In this document: piece after piece, positions 42,836-52,745 of the stretch
Position numbering within the stretch: position 1 is the stretch's first letter
Layout: every line of letters begins with the position of its first letter
Origin: JAEUKA01 sp035328405
GTDB taxonomy: Bacteria > Myxococcota_A > Polyangia > Palsa-1104 > JAEUJZ01
DNA length: 64,000 nucleotides
Direction of reading: 5' to 3'
Assembly (NCBI GenBank): GCA_035328405.1
Contig: DAOLIT010000019.1
Location: forward strand, 1 to 64,000
Made by a program: the position numbers and the translations under genes
Notes under the pieces: generated by a model
Database searches by the model: none
Seen by the model: only the letters and a program-made list of their open reading frames with translations
Told to the model about the DNA's origin: nothing

Positions 42836-43327
42836 CTACTCTCCGAAGAGTTTGTCAATGTCGTCGTCCGTAATTTCGCCCGCGATATTCGGGGCATGAC
42901 TGCCGCCGGTGCCCTTTTGCTGTTGTTGGATTTTTTGGACCAATTCTTCAAACACCCGCGCCATTTCTTCAGAGGCTCGACGAACGCGGAGACGGACCAA
43001 ACCGATTGAGGAATTGGAATCAAACAACACAGCCAAGATGGCTCGTTTTGCGACAACAGAGATATTGACACTGAACTTTGTGCCTTCGTGAAACTGACCG
43101 CCAAATTCCTCTTCTTTTAGAAGTTTGGCGATGGCGGAAGTCGCTGCCACATTTCCAGCAAACAAAGAAGCCAAAGACGTAATATCCAGGTCTTTTGTTT
43201 GGCCAGAGCGGGCAATCTCTTGTCCGTCTTTGTTAATCACGAGCACAGCTATTGAGTTCGAGTCGCGCTGGAGGCGGTCCGAGATTGCCTGAATCTTCCG
43301 CTGCTCCTCCTCGAACAACATTTCCAT
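42836..43327 (-). CDS. mglB: MglB-type Roadblock/LC7 GTPase-activating protein
   Basis: A 163-residue Roadblock/LC7 protein, the MglA GAP that sits at the lagging pole in M. xanthus. Close matches to MglB include VINKDGQEIARSGQ, TSLASLFAGNVAATSAIAKLL, EFGGQFHEGTKFS, SSIGLVRLRVRRAS and the C-terminal ITDDDIDKLFGE, which in MglB contacts MglA. ATG 43327 has GAGGAG in its leader; the frame continues to a TTG at 43366 without family sequence. It precedes mglA and follows recR by 129 nt. Confidence 0.95.
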   Translation of the reverse strand: MEMLFEEEQRKIQAISDRLQRDSNSIAVLVINKDGQEIARSGQTKDLDITSLASLFAGNVAATSAIAKLLKEEEFGGQFHEGTKFSVNISVVAKRAILAVLFDSNSSIGLVRLRVRRASEEMARVFEELVQKIQQQQKGTGGSHAPNIAGEITDDDIDKLFGE

Positions 43328-43456
43328 GGCGACCTGTTCTCCTCGCGTGGGACCCCTTGCGTCCAACCCACCGAGAGCAGACGCGCTGAGCCCAAAAGAT
43401 AGTGAGTTCCCTTTTATCAGGCCTCAAAGATAGTTGCAAGCATTACCATCTAGAGG

Positions 43457-44065
43457 TTACATGTCGCGTCTTACCTCAATGGCGCGCGCGATCGTAATGC
43501 CATCGGCGTACTCGAGATCGCCGCCAATGGGGAGCCCGGATGCAATACGCGAAACGCGCACGCCCATCGGTTTGAGTGTCTTTGACAAGTACAGCGCAGT
43601 CGCTTCGCCTTCGACGTTTGGGCTCGTCGCCAAAATGACTTCTTCGACGGAAGACGGCGGTGAAATACGCGCCAGAAGTTCTCGAACGTGAAGATCACTT
43701 GGACCAACGCCTTGCAGCGGCGACAAAACGCCGTGAAGAACATGGTAGCGGCCCCGAAAACTGCTCGTTCGTTCGATCGAAAGCAAATCCGTTGGTTGTG
43801 CCACCACACACAACAGTCGCCCATCGCGGTTCGGGTCCGAGCACAACGAACATGGATCGGCCTCCGTCAGGTTCATGCACGTCGAGCACAGGCGGATTCG
43901 TTCTTTGACTTCCAACAAGGCTTGCGCCAAACCAGCGGCATGTTCCGTCGGTGAACGGAGAACGTGAAACGCCAGCCGAGTGGCGGTTTTTTGTCCAATG
44001 CCGGGCCATTTCGACAGTTCCAGAATGAGCCGCTGGATCGGATCGCTGACGGTGATGCGATTCAT
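43457..44065 (-). CDS. recR: recombination mediator protein RecR
   Basis: RecR acts with RecF and RecO to load RecA at gaps. The 202-residue product has the helix-hairpin-helix N-terminus (LSKWPGIGQKTATRLAFHVL), a four-Cys zinc finger (C60, C63, C72, C75) and the TOPRIM domain (LLCVVAQPTDLLSIERTSSFRGRYHVLHGVLSPLQGVGPSDL). It is full-length. ATG 44065 is the family start. RecR lies 21 nt downstream of the giant lipoprotein gene and 129 nt upstream of mglB. Confidence 0.96.
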   Translation of the reverse strand: MNRITVSDPIQRLILELSKWPGIGQKTATRLAFHVLRSPTEHAAGLAQALLEVKERIRLCSTCMNLTEADPCSLCSDPNRDGRLLCVVAQPTDLLSIERTSSFRGRYHVLHGVLSPLQGVGPSDLHVRELLARISPPSSVEEVILATSPNVEGEATALYLSKTLKPMGVRVSRIASGLPIGGDLEYADGITIARAIEVRRDM

Positions 44066-44086
44066 GGCGGAATGCTCCGTCGGCAA

Positions 44087-47000
44087 CTATCGCAACAAGA
44101 AGTACGGGTCGAGCACGCTGCCGATGAGTCGCATCACTTGGCCGCGCAAGCCCGACGACGAGCCGCTTCGACCCTCATCCACCAGATACACAACGCCATT
44201 TTGAGCTGCCGCTGCTGCCCGCAAACCCTGGGCCAAAATTCCACTCGACGCATCGCGCGTGGACGTTTGGGCATATTGAACAAAGGGTTGCGTGCCACCA
44301 ACAATCGAGAACACGACGCTAAAACCCTCGGGAGGGACGGCCCAAACTGCGGGGTTGTAGTTTGGATTCGGCACGTCTCTGCCCCCGACTTTGATCGTCT
44401 TGTTCGGGTCCAAGGGATACTCCGTGTTCGTGAGTCGTCTCGGCAACCGCAAAACCATGTTGCCCAGGTGGTTTTCGTAATGGATGCGACGCACGCCCTG
44501 AATTTCGGTGTGGTCGCCGGGAAAACGGCAAAAACCCGTGCAACTGATCTGTTCGGCCCCGTTGGCGGGATACTCTTCTTCCGTCGGGCCCGTCAAAATG
44601 CACTGATTTTGCCCACCGTCGAGTGGCAGCATGGAAAACAACTCGAACTCGCGATTGAGCCAAGGATCGCCTGCCGCTCGCTTGATGTCCGATGTGCATC
44701 TTGGGTCCGACGGTTTTTTCACACACTCGGGGTCCCACTGCCAACCGCCAGGAGGCCGACCCAAAACGGGCCCCTGTTTCTCGGTCTTCAAATTCGGGGG
44801 CTGGGGATAGAAATCTTGGCCTCGCACAATGTGCAGCGGAAACTCGCTCTGCCCACGAGGCAATGCCACGGTTCCGCCGTTGTTCCACAGCGCGCCACAA
44901 CTGTCTGCTGCGACTGCTTGAGGAGAGGCCGGAATTCTATGCCCAATCCAGCCGGTTGGGCTCGATGGACAACGCAGCGGATCGCCATCTGCAACACTCG
45001 CGTGCGGACCCAGCCGAATCCGAGGCTCAAGCGTCCGGCTGGCATAGTATGACGTGTCGCTTGAGGTCGGTCTTCGACACACACCATCCGACCCGCGCTG
45101 AACCAGCGTGCCAAAGGAAGTTCGATCGCCTCGCACGACCATGGAATTTCCGGCGCGAGTTTCGTACCGCACTTGGTCGGGGAAGCAAGCGAACTTCACG
45201 GCGTCTACGTCCGCTCGAGACATGCGTTGAAAAACCTTGCTGCCCAGTTGGGTTTGCCACGGCGTTCCCTCGGCCAAAAGTGGTGCCCGGACGCATCTGG
45301 CGGGCCAATTCTGGATGGCAGGCCTCAGCGCGGCCTCGTCCTGCTCAAAATGCGAATGAGCACACACAAAGCCGCTGCCACAGTCAGTGCTTTCTTGGCA
45401 CTGTCTGATGCAGCTCGCAGATGGTTTTCCGAGCGCGTCACGTCCAGTCACGCGACATGCGATGCCGGGAGCACCCTCGCGAACCTTGATCGGGGGAGCA
45501 AAAAGCGGATCGTCGCAAATGCTCGTTTCGGTCAGGTTTGCGGTCGAACACAGTTGCCGTTCGATCACAAATTCCGGCTCTGGAATTTCTTCCAACGTCA
45601 GCCGATCGGTCACGTTCCCTGCGACGAGAATCTGTTGCTCAGCTTTGGTGATCTGATACCGACGGAGCCAGCTTGCCGCCCAGACTGTCCCGCCGGCATC
45701 GTCTGTAACGAGCCGTTTCGACAATTCCTGGCACTTGTCCGCGTTTTCTTGGTTCATACAAAGCCCGGGCGAACTGACTTGGGTTTGTTCTCGCTTGCAC
45801 AGTTGGCCGCTTGGACAATCGGAATTGCTGTAGCACCCGGAAATCCAGAGTTTGTCGTCTGGCTCGACGCCTCGACTGCAATACAAACCGTTTAAATCGA
45901 TCAGCGTCCCATCGGGTTGCAAAAGACCGGTCGTTCTTCCGAGGCCCGACAAGACGCCTTCCCAAGAAAGAGTCCAATTTTCCGACAAGGTCGAATTTGG
46001 ATCGACAAAAGCGACCGTCGTCGCAGGTCGCCGAGTCGGTTCGACCGGCAAATTCTGGTCCGGACTCGTGAGAGTGGTCGCCTGCTCCCAAATGGCCACG
46101 TCGCAAACAGGATCAACCGGCAGGTAGTAATACGGGGCCAATGTCGGCAGAAGCAGTCGTTTGCGAGAGAGATTGGTCGTCGAGTCCAACAACGTAGTCG
46201 AGAAATTCACCAAAGATCCGCCGAGTCTGCCAATTTGCACCGGGAGACCAGCACCGTCGCTGTCCGGTCGTGGCCCAGTGGTTCCTGTGCCTGCGAATTC
46301 GTCGAAACGTGAAACAACCCGCCGAACATTTCCCAGGCGATCTTGCGGCTGAACCCAAAGCGCCTGCGGTTGCGAAGGAAGGTCCAACTGTTCAGGATTC
46401 GTCAACGCTTGGGACCGTGTGTGCAGAAGTGCTACTCGACGGAGTGCTGCAAATTCGGGGAAACACGCGCGATAGGACGGGCTCGGACACCGATCGGCGA
46501 TTTGAACCCCAAGAATGCTTCCTGCGCCGCCCAAAATCCACGCAAAATCACCGACCCACAGGCCAGCGCCAGACGGTACATATGCCGACGGATCGGGCGC
46601 TTCGGAAAATGCGCATAAATTCGGATCGGACGACGTGCAAGGAATGATATCGACGTGCGTTACGCCAACGTCTCGAGGAAGGCTCGCGTTGGGCAGGGTC
46701 AGACCGGGACCGTTGGACAGTGGCGCGCGAGGCGTTTTCGTTTTGTCCACCGGCAAACAAGACAACCGACGAAGGTTCGATTCGAGCAACTCATCGGGCA
46801 ACACACGCAGGCCCGAGCCTGCTTGGCTCAGCAAGAAACGCGGATCTGGATTCGTTTCACACTCGATTTCCCTGTCCAGATCCACGACGCGAACGCTGCT
46901 GTCTTTGGCGACAATGTAGGCAAACTGCCCGGCAGCGGTTCTGGGTGAGATTCGGATCGCGTCCAATCCCAACTGCGCAGTCCGCCCGTCGTTGCGAACT

Positions 47001-48313
47001 TCAAAATCGAGTTTGATTTGTCGAGGGCTGCCCAAAAAGTGCGCTCCGTCGGCAGCCGCCAAGTCGTAGTCCAGAACGGTCACACTGTCTCCGACGCCGT
47101 CGCTGACCAGCATGCGCGAACCGAACGTATCGACGGCCAATGCGACCGGGAACCGAGCCGGTTTTTTTGCGCCACCGGGGGGAAGATCCACTGCGTCCGG
47201 CGGCAACGGAGAACTGTCGCCTCCACAATCTGCGGCACACTTGAGCGCCGAAATCTCTGCCGCCGTCAGGATTTTGGGCGGTTTGGTGCTGTCTTTTGGG
47301 TCAAACGCGATGGCTTCATAGACGTGACCGCTGTTGGCCGTGTCGGAAACATCGACAGAAGCCACGATGCCGCAGGTCGGGAACGCAACCACAATTCGCC
47401 GCTCCGTCGCCCGAGACCACGGGGCAATTTCCAACCATCCTGGTCGAGCCGACAGAAGGGTCTTGCCTCCCGTTGCCGACGGAACCCAGGGCTGCACCAA
47501 TTTCGGGCAAGACTCCGCGTCACAATCCTGCATGGCACAAGTCTGGTCTGCGTCGTCGCAGTTTGGCGGCCTCACCAATAGATTCGCCACAGCTTGGAGA
47601 CGAAGGACGGAAAAATCACACGACCCTGCATTGCTCGAGGCTGCCCAGCCGTATCGACCGTCAAAAGTAGTTGGTGTTTCTCCGGGAGGCACGGGGACGG
47701 TGGCTCGGATGTGCAGCGGAAAATTTCCGACGGGAAGAAAGCCAAAACCGGGCTTTCCGCCGTGCAAGTTGGCCAGACGCCCATACGTTGACAAACCGGG
47801 GGCTTGTGGAACGGTGTCTGCGACGGCAACTTCACCGCGAACCGTGTTGACGATGAGCGCCATCTCGCTGCGATACATACATGTGGGCGCAACCGCCGTG
47901 CAGCCGGTGTCGTCGGTGTTGCAACAGGGCCTATCCGGGTCGCGGCCCAAAAGCTGCGCGGCTCGGCGAGGGTCTCGATAGAAGGCATCGCGCCTCAGCC
48001 GACGCTTGCTGTCGTCGCATTCAGTCGTCGGCAACACGGTCGCAAGAGGCTTTGTGGCTCGCCAACCCGTGTTGCTGCAAAACGCATCCAAATAACCCTG
48101 TGGATCGGATTCTGGATCGATGGATGGGAGACAGCCGCTGTCTTTGGACTCAAATTCCACGCAAAACAACGCCAGGTCGCTGGGTCGGTCGAGCGAGCGG
48201 GTCGGCGTCGTGATGGGTGGATTGCTGCAACCTGTCCAAGCAAGCGCGCATCCGAGCACGCCGACGACAAGTCTCCTAGTCGAAAACGAACGCAACATTT
48301 GTCTCACAGTCAT
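44087..48313 (-). CDS. very large cysteine-rich lipoprotein
   Basis: A 1408-residue exported protein. The signal peptide has lipobox AWTGC (Cys29 counting from ATG 48313). The mature part is rich in Cys, Asp, Pro and Gly and contains many short C-x-C or CxxDC clusters (CNTDDTGC, CDDADQTCAMQDCDAESC, CYSNSDCPSGQLC, CQESTDCGSGFVC), which recall EGF-like or the CxxDxDC...GxxC modules of myxobacterial surface proteins. Between them there are segments like beta-propeller blades (VAFPTCGIVASVDVSDT, RMLVSDGVGDSVTVLD). I infer a disulphide-rich surface protein. The start overlaps the stop of the upstream lipoprotein gene by 4 nt (ATGA), so the two are made together. Confidence 0.8.
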   Translation of the reverse strand: MTVRQMLRSFSTRRLVVGVLGCALAWTGCSNPPITTPTRSLDRPSDLALFCVEFESKDSGCLPSIDPESDPQGYLDAFCSNTGWRATKPLATVLPTTECDDSKRRLRRDAFYRDPRRAAQLLGRDPDRPCCNTDDTGCTAVAPTCMYRSEMALIVNTVRGEVAVADTVPQAPGLSTYGRLANLHGGKPGFGFLPVGNFPLHIRATVPVPPGETPTTFDGRYGWAASSNAGSCDFSVLRLQAVANLLVRPPNCDDADQTCAMQDCDAESCPKLVQPWVPSATGGKTLLSARPGWLEIAPWSRATERRIVVAFPTCGIVASVDVSDTANSGHVYEAIAFDPKDSTKPPKILTAAEISALKCAADCGGDSSPLPPDAVDLPPGGAKKPARFPVALAVDTFGSRMLVSDGVGDSVTVLDYDLAAADGAHFLGSPRQIKLDFEVRNDGRTAQLGLDAIRISPRTAAGQFAYIVAKDSSVRVVDLDREIECETNPDPRFLLSQAGSGLRVLPDELLESNLRRLSCLPVDKTKTPRAPLSNGPGLTLPNASLPRDVGVTHVDIIPCTSSDPNLCAFSEAPDPSAYVPSGAGLWVGDFAWILGGAGSILGVQIADRCPSPSYRACFPEFAALRRVALLHTRSQALTNPEQLDLPSQPQALWVQPQDRLGNVRRVVSRFDEFAGTGTTGPRPDSDGAGLPVQIGRLGGSLVNFSTTLLDSTTNLSRKRLLLPTLAPYYYLPVDPVCDVAIWEQATTLTSPDQNLPVEPTRRPATTVAFVDPNSTLSENWTLSWEGVLSGLGRTTGLLQPDGTLIDLNGLYCSRGVEPDDKLWISGCYSNSDCPSGQLCKREQTQVSSPGLCMNQENADKCQELSKRLVTDDAGGTVWAASWLRRYQITKAEQQILVAGNVTDRLTLEEIPEPEFVIERQLCSTANLTETSICDDPLFAPPIKVREGAPGIACRVTGRDALGKPSASCIRQCQESTDCGSGFVCAHSHFEQDEAALRPAIQNWPARCVRAPLLAEGTPWQTQLGSKVFQRMSRADVDAVKFACFPDQVRYETRAGNSMVVRGDRTSFGTLVQRGSDGVCRRPTSSDTSYYASRTLEPRIRLGPHASVADGDPLRCPSSPTGWIGHRIPASPQAVAADSCGALWNNGGTVALPRGQSEFPLHIVRGQDFYPQPPNLKTEKQGPVLGRPPGGWQWDPECVKKPSDPRCTSDIKRAAGDPWLNREFELFSMLPLDGGQNQCILTGPTEEEYPANGAEQISCTGFCRFPGDHTEIQGVRRIHYENHLGNMVLRLPRRLTNTEYPLDPNKTIKVGGRDVPNPNYNPAVWAVPPEGFSVVFSIVGGTQPFVQYAQTSTRDASSGILAQGLRAAAAAQNGVVYLVDEGRSGSSSGLRGQVMRLIGSVLDPYFLLR

Positions 48314-50316
48314 TGAACCTGTTTGGGAGCCGGGAAGCCGATTCGCGCAATCATTCGTCGATAGCTGACGCTGCGCGGATCAAAATCGAGAACCGAAATG
48401 GTGTTGTCCAGGTAATTGCTCACAAAAACACGCGGCGGAAGCGGTGGCTTTCCGGCCCCAAGTGGGCGCGGGCGAAGATCCTGGCTGTCACCAGGACATG
48501 TGACCGAAAACCGAGTCGCGTCGGTTTTGGACAGAACCGGATTTGCACAAGGATCAACCGAACCCGAGTGATTCAGTGCCGTCGGTGTTTCGTCTGAAGC
48601 AAAATTGAGCGCAAGACCCAACGGTCCTCGGCCCGCTTGAATCGTGGCGATAAGCTCGCCCGTATCGGGATCAACGTCTGCGACCTGCCCCGACAGATAG
48701 CAACTTGTCAGGACATGTGTGCGAAGAACCACTTGTCCTTGACTGTACTGAGGGAGTTTTGCGATCGCTTGGCGCGACGGGCCAGCGCAAAGATTGACGA
48801 CGGCGGAGACTTGATTCAACGGCACATTGACTCCGCCGCCGCGCAAACGAGTATCGACGACAGCCATCGCTGGCGGCTGAAACAGCGCCAAATACGCGCG
48901 GTCACCGCTTGGCTCAAACACGATCGAACGAACGTCCTGCACCGAGGCCGAAAACTGACCCGACAAGCCGAACAGAAGGCCCGGAACCACGCGAGGACCG
49001 ACTTCCAGACGGAAGGTAGAAAGCGTGCTGGTCACTTTCGAGGTCACGTACCAGGGCTGACTCAAATCGCCCATTTTTCGAGGCGCAACGGCAAAAGCCC
49101 CCGTTCGTCCGTCTGCCGTCGAAATCATCGCACCGCTCACGTCGGACAGTCGCGGCGTCGGCAGATTGGTTGGATTCTGACCCAGATCGAAAGAGGAGAC
49201 TTGGCCCGTCGGCAAATGGCTGGAAACGAGATATTGGTAATACGTACCCTGTAACGTCCGGCCCCCGTCGATTTTGTAGCAAGCGGGGCGTCCGAGCGGG
49301 TTCTGTGCCGAGTCCGATGCAAACGTCCCCCGATCGTGTTTGTAGCCTGGTTCAATGCAGCCTCGGTCTACGAAAATGCTCATCGGTTCTGTCGGAAGCT
49401 CGAGGCGAGGTTTCAGGCCCAAAGACGGATCATTCGCATCGACTGGAATGTCCTCGGCAGGCGGAGTGCGGTTGATGCGATTCGTTTCGCCGCACGTAGA
49501 CCGGGTGTAGGACTCGCCAGGTGTATGTGGTGGATACGGCTCAGACACCACGTCGTCGCTCGGGCGATTTTCCGAGTCACATCCGAGTCGGACCTCGGGC
49601 GAGTCGGCACCGGAACGTCCTCGACGGAGAGGCCGCGCGGATTCGACCACCGTGATGGATGGATCGCCGCGCACCGCGATGAGCAAATTTCGGCGCAACG
49701 CAGCCCGTTCGGGCAGAGCGGTCCAATTCGGCGGGTCCTCGGCGAGAAGCTGCATTTCGCCGGGGAAAAACCCGATTTTGACCGTCTGATCGGACAAAAC
49801 GAAACGCTGCGACTCACAGTTCACGACGCTGGGATCGTCCAAATCCCATTGGCAATAACAACGATCGAAGTCAGCGGGGCGTTGCTTCATGACAGCCTCG
49901 CGGCCTTCGGTTTCTTCGACGGTGGCGTTTGAGCCTAGTGCCGCACCCGAATCTGCGCACGAAACTGTGCCGCACTCGGCATCTCCGACGGTCGCGCTGT
50001 CATTTCCGTGCCGCTTGAAACACTCGACCGCTCGCGCGTGCCTCAGCACATCTACTGCGATGACCGTTGCACCGCCGAAACTCAAGTCCGCGTTCGTGTT
50101 GGTCGCGTAGAGCACGTCCCCAAGCGGGTCCATCACGAGACTCCCCGGAAAAAACAAACAGTGAGCGGGAGGTTCCGTGCTGCTCCCCTCGGAGGGCCGA
50201 CAACCCGGTGCCAACGGTTGAGGTGTTGTGCAGCCGAACAAGAGAAGAACTCCGCCCAAAGGACCGAGCAGTTTTCTTCTCAAACGAAGACGCAGCGCGC
50301 AAGCATTCCAAAGCAC
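48310..50316 (-). CDS. lipoprotein with beta-propeller-like (YVTN) segments
   Basis: A 668-residue protein with signal peptide and lipobox (LLLFGC). Recognisable blades are PGSLVMDPLGDVLYATNTN near the N-terminus and RVFVSNYLDNTISVLDFD at the C-terminus, typical of YVTN/NHL-type propellers. The middle has several Cys pairs. It resembles the downstream partner in composition and style, and their genes overlap by 4 nt, so they probably form a complex or act together at the cell surface. GTG 50316 is taken as start; TTG 50334 is the other option, and neither has a strong ribosome-binding site. Confidence 0.75.
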   Translation of the reverse strand: MLWNACALRLRLRRKLLGPLGGVLLLFGCTTPQPLAPGCRPSEGSSTEPPAHCLFFPGSLVMDPLGDVLYATNTNADLSFGGATVIAVDVLRHARAVECFKRHGNDSATVGDAECGTVSCADSGAALGSNATVEETEGREAVMKQRPADFDRCYCQWDLDDPSVVNCESQRFVLSDQTVKIGFFPGEMQLLAEDPPNWTALPERAALRRNLLIAVRGDPSITVVESARPLRRGRSGADSPEVRLGCDSENRPSDDVVSEPYPPHTPGESYTRSTCGETNRINRTPPAEDIPVDANDPSLGLKPRLELPTEPMSIFVDRGCIEPGYKHDRGTFASDSAQNPLGRPACYKIDGGRTLQGTYYQYLVSSHLPTGQVSSFDLGQNPTNLPTPRLSDVSGAMISTADGRTGAFAVAPRKMGDLSQPWYVTSKVTSTLSTFRLEVGPRVVPGLLFGLSGQFSASVQDVRSIVFEPSGDRAYLALFQPPAMAVVDTRLRGGGVNVPLNQVSAVVNLCAGPSRQAIAKLPQYSQGQVVLRTHVLTSCYLSGQVADVDPDTGELIATIQAGRGPLGLALNFASDETPTALNHSGSVDPCANPVLSKTDATRFSVTCPGDSQDLRPRPLGAGKPPLPPRVFVSNYLDNTISVLDFDPRSVSYRRMIARIGFPAPKQVQ

Positions 50317-50417
50317 AATCTGCGCAGGTTGCAACAGTCGAGTTTGCGAGTCAACTCAACCGCAGATTTGCGTTTTCGCGCGGTCGTCGTTTCGCGTGCC
50401 GGGTTTCAGGTGGGCCG

Positions 50418-52745
50418 TCATCGTTCGAGGGCGGAAATGGCTTTGTCAGCGACATGCAAGCGATCGGCGAGGGTCCGAATCACATAAGTGTGAAACGCGG
50501 CGGCAACCCGAGGGTCTTCGGTTTCCATTTTGTCGAGGGCCACGCGCTCGAGCTTGTGAACAACGGATGGAGCGTCTGCCATCACGGATGCGGAACGAAT
50601 GCTCTGACGGTATAGACCCATTTCTCCCAAGGTCGTGTTGCTGGTCACGGAGCGCAAAAGCAGGGGCGGCCCGTCGGGACGTTCAAGAACAATGTTGACG
50701 CGGCCCGTTTCGACCACATACGTCGCTGCTGATGCGTCTCCCTGACGGAACAGATATTCGCCCTTTCTGAGTTCGATGCGCTGGACGTAATCCATAAAAC
50801 GCACGGCCAGTTCGACGCTGCCAAATTCCTTGGCCAGCCGTTGCACAAAAGATGTGTCTACGCGAGACAAACTTGGTTCGTTTGCGACGGCGCGCTGTTC
50901 GCACCACTCAAGAGCGTTGTCCAGATCGTCGAACACAATGCAAACGTCATCATCGCGAACGCAGTGTTCTCGTCGAAGAGATCGTTCCATTTCGGGATTG
51001 AGCGCCGTAAGTGCAAGCTGCATCCGTCGGTCTTCGATGGTCTGCCGCAATTTGACCAAGGTCAACGCCGTCGAGGAATCCATGCCATTCACGTATCGAA
51101 AATCGAGGACGACCGCTCTAAGCGGCTGCGTGTCTTGGGCATACGAGCGACGGATGCGCTGTCGGATGTCGGCGACCAGGCCGACGATCGAACCAAAAAA
51201 CAAATATCCACGCAGACGCAACACCCAATACTGTTTGCCTCGCACACGTAGGACTTGGTTTTCCTCAGCGGAGCGCTGCACTTTGCTGCCGTATTCATCG
51301 AGAGTGAATGAATTTTTCACGACCGAAACGCGGCTGTAATTCACCGCAAAAATTAGACAACTTGCGAGTGCTCCGACGAAAAGTCCGACGACAAAAATGC
51401 TGGTGATGATGATCAGCGCCAGCATCAGTACGACGAGCATGTAGTCGGTGCGGTGCAGTTTCCAGTAGGCCTTGAACAACCATTCCTGCAAAAGTCGCAA
51501 TCCCAAATACACCAGCGTCGCGCCGAGGACGGGCCTCGACAAAAGGCTCGCCAATTTCGGGCTGATGAACAACACCATGAGGCACAATGTGCCTGCGATA
51601 ACACCGGAAAGTCGCGTCGCGGCACCGGCTTGCAGGTTCAGCATGCTTCGCGCGACGGCGTTGCTTCCAACAATCCCTCCGCACATTCCCGAGACGATAT
51701 TCGCGATGCCGTGACCTTTGAGTTCTTGATCGAGGTCGGCGTCCCGTTTTGTTGCAACTTCGATGGCCGCAGCCGTCACCAAAACAGCGATTGCCGTCAC
51801 GGAAATCAGCGTGATCACCTCGAACATAAAATTGCGCGCGGCGGGCCATTCGAGGGCACCCGTCGCATACGGAATAAAGGGAATGCTGACGTTCAAGTTT
51901 TCAGAAACTCGAAGCAGCCAACCCGTCTCTTGTGCTCGAGCGATATTCAAATCGGGGTCGATCGCAATGATCAGGTGTGTGACCAATGTTCCTGCGACGA
52001 GAAGTGCCGGCAACGCGAAGTATTGCTGGGCTCGACCGAGCACAACGAACATCGTGATCGAAAATGCGACGCCAAACAGCGTTTGGGTCAGCGCTCCACG
52101 CTGGAGAAGCTGCGGCAAAAGATCGAATGACACTTGCACGTCCGGGGGAACGATCACGCGCATCCCACCCACGGCCAAAACCCACCCTGTCGAAACCAAG
52201 AAGCCGCCCACGACGGGATAGGGAATGTAGCGAACCCACCGACCCATTTTCAGTTTGCCAAGAACGTACAAAGCGATTCCGGTAGCTGCCGTCGAAAGAG
52301 CGAGCGCGAAAACGATGTGAGGAGACGGGTCTTTGTCGGCAATTTTCTCGGTCAGCATCATCGCCAGGGCCGCCTGGACCGCAGCCGATCGAGAGTCGGG
52401 GCCGGCAATTGCAAAGAAAAACGGGCTGGTGAGCGCAACCAAAATCAGTGTCACGCCAGCACTCATCAGCGACATTCGCACGCCGTCTTCCAAGTGGCCT
52501 TTGAGCGGCCCAGAGAAGATCATTGCTGCAAAGGACAGGCTGTAGCTCATCGTCACGAGCGCCGATATGGAGCCAGCGATTACATCGCGCACAGCCACTT
52601 TGGGCGAACGAGCCAAATCAGCGATGCGCGGTTCTGGCTCGCGGCTGCCCGCTCCTGCGGAACGCTGAGTAACCTTGACCGCCCCGGAATTCGAGCTAGC
52701 ACGTCGAGCGCTGTGCTCGGGTTCTGCGTTGGGCATCGCAGTCAT
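50418..52745 (-). CDS. SulP-family anion transporter with STAS and cyclic-nucleotide-binding domains
   Basis: A 775-residue membrane protein. Residues about 45-480 form the SulP transporter (the IAGPDSRSAAVQAALA pattern in the first half, and GSNAVARSMLNLQAGAATRLSGVIAGTLCL, the conserved core region). A STAS domain follows (about 510-640, AVVLDFRYVNGMDSSTALTLVKL), then a cNMP-binding domain (about 650-775, ELRKGEYLFRQGDASAATYVVETGRVNIVL, with LGEMGLYRQSIRSASV as phosphate-binding cassette). The Glu and Arg of that cassette are present, so it may bind cAMP or cGMP. Substrate could be sulfate, bicarbonate or another anion. ATG 52745 has AGGA 6 nt upstream. It is the first gene of the minus-strand run. 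Confidence 0.9.
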   Translation of the reverse strand: MTAMPNAEPEHSARRASSNSGAVKVTQRSAGAGSREPEPRIADLARSPKVAVRDVIAGSISALVTMSYSLSFAAMIFSGPLKGHLEDGVRMSLMSAGVTLILVALTSPFFFAIAGPDSRSAAVQAALAMMLTEKIADKDPSPHIVFALALSTAATGIALYVLGKLKMGRWVRYIPYPVVGGFLVSTGWVLAVGGMRVIVPPDVQVSFDLLPQLLQRGALTQTLFGVAFSITMFVVLGRAQQYFALPALLVAGTLVTHLIIAIDPDLNIARAQETGWLLRVSENLNVSIPFIPYATGALEWPAARNFMFEVITLISVTAIAVLVTAAAIEVATKRDADLDQELKGHGIANIVSGMCGGIVGSNAVARSMLNLQAGAATRLSGVIAGTLCLMVLFISPKLASLLSRPVLGATLVYLGLRLLQEWLFKAYWKLHRTDYMLVVLMLALIIITSIFVVGLFVGALASCLIFAVNYSRVSVVKNSFTLDEYGSKVQRSAEENQVLRVRGKQYWVLRLRGYLFFGSIVGLVADIRQRIRRSYAQDTQPLRAVVLDFRYVNGMDSSTALTLVKLRQTIEDRRMQLALTALNPEMERSLRREHCVRDDDVCIVFDDLDNALEWCEQRAVANEPSLSRVDTSFVQRLAKEFGSVELAVRFMDYVQRIELRKGEYLFRQGDASAATYVVETGRVNIVLERPDGPPLLLRSVTSNTTLGEMGLYRQSIRSASVMADAPSVVHKLERVALDKMETEDPRVAAAFHTYVIRTLADRLHVADKAISALER

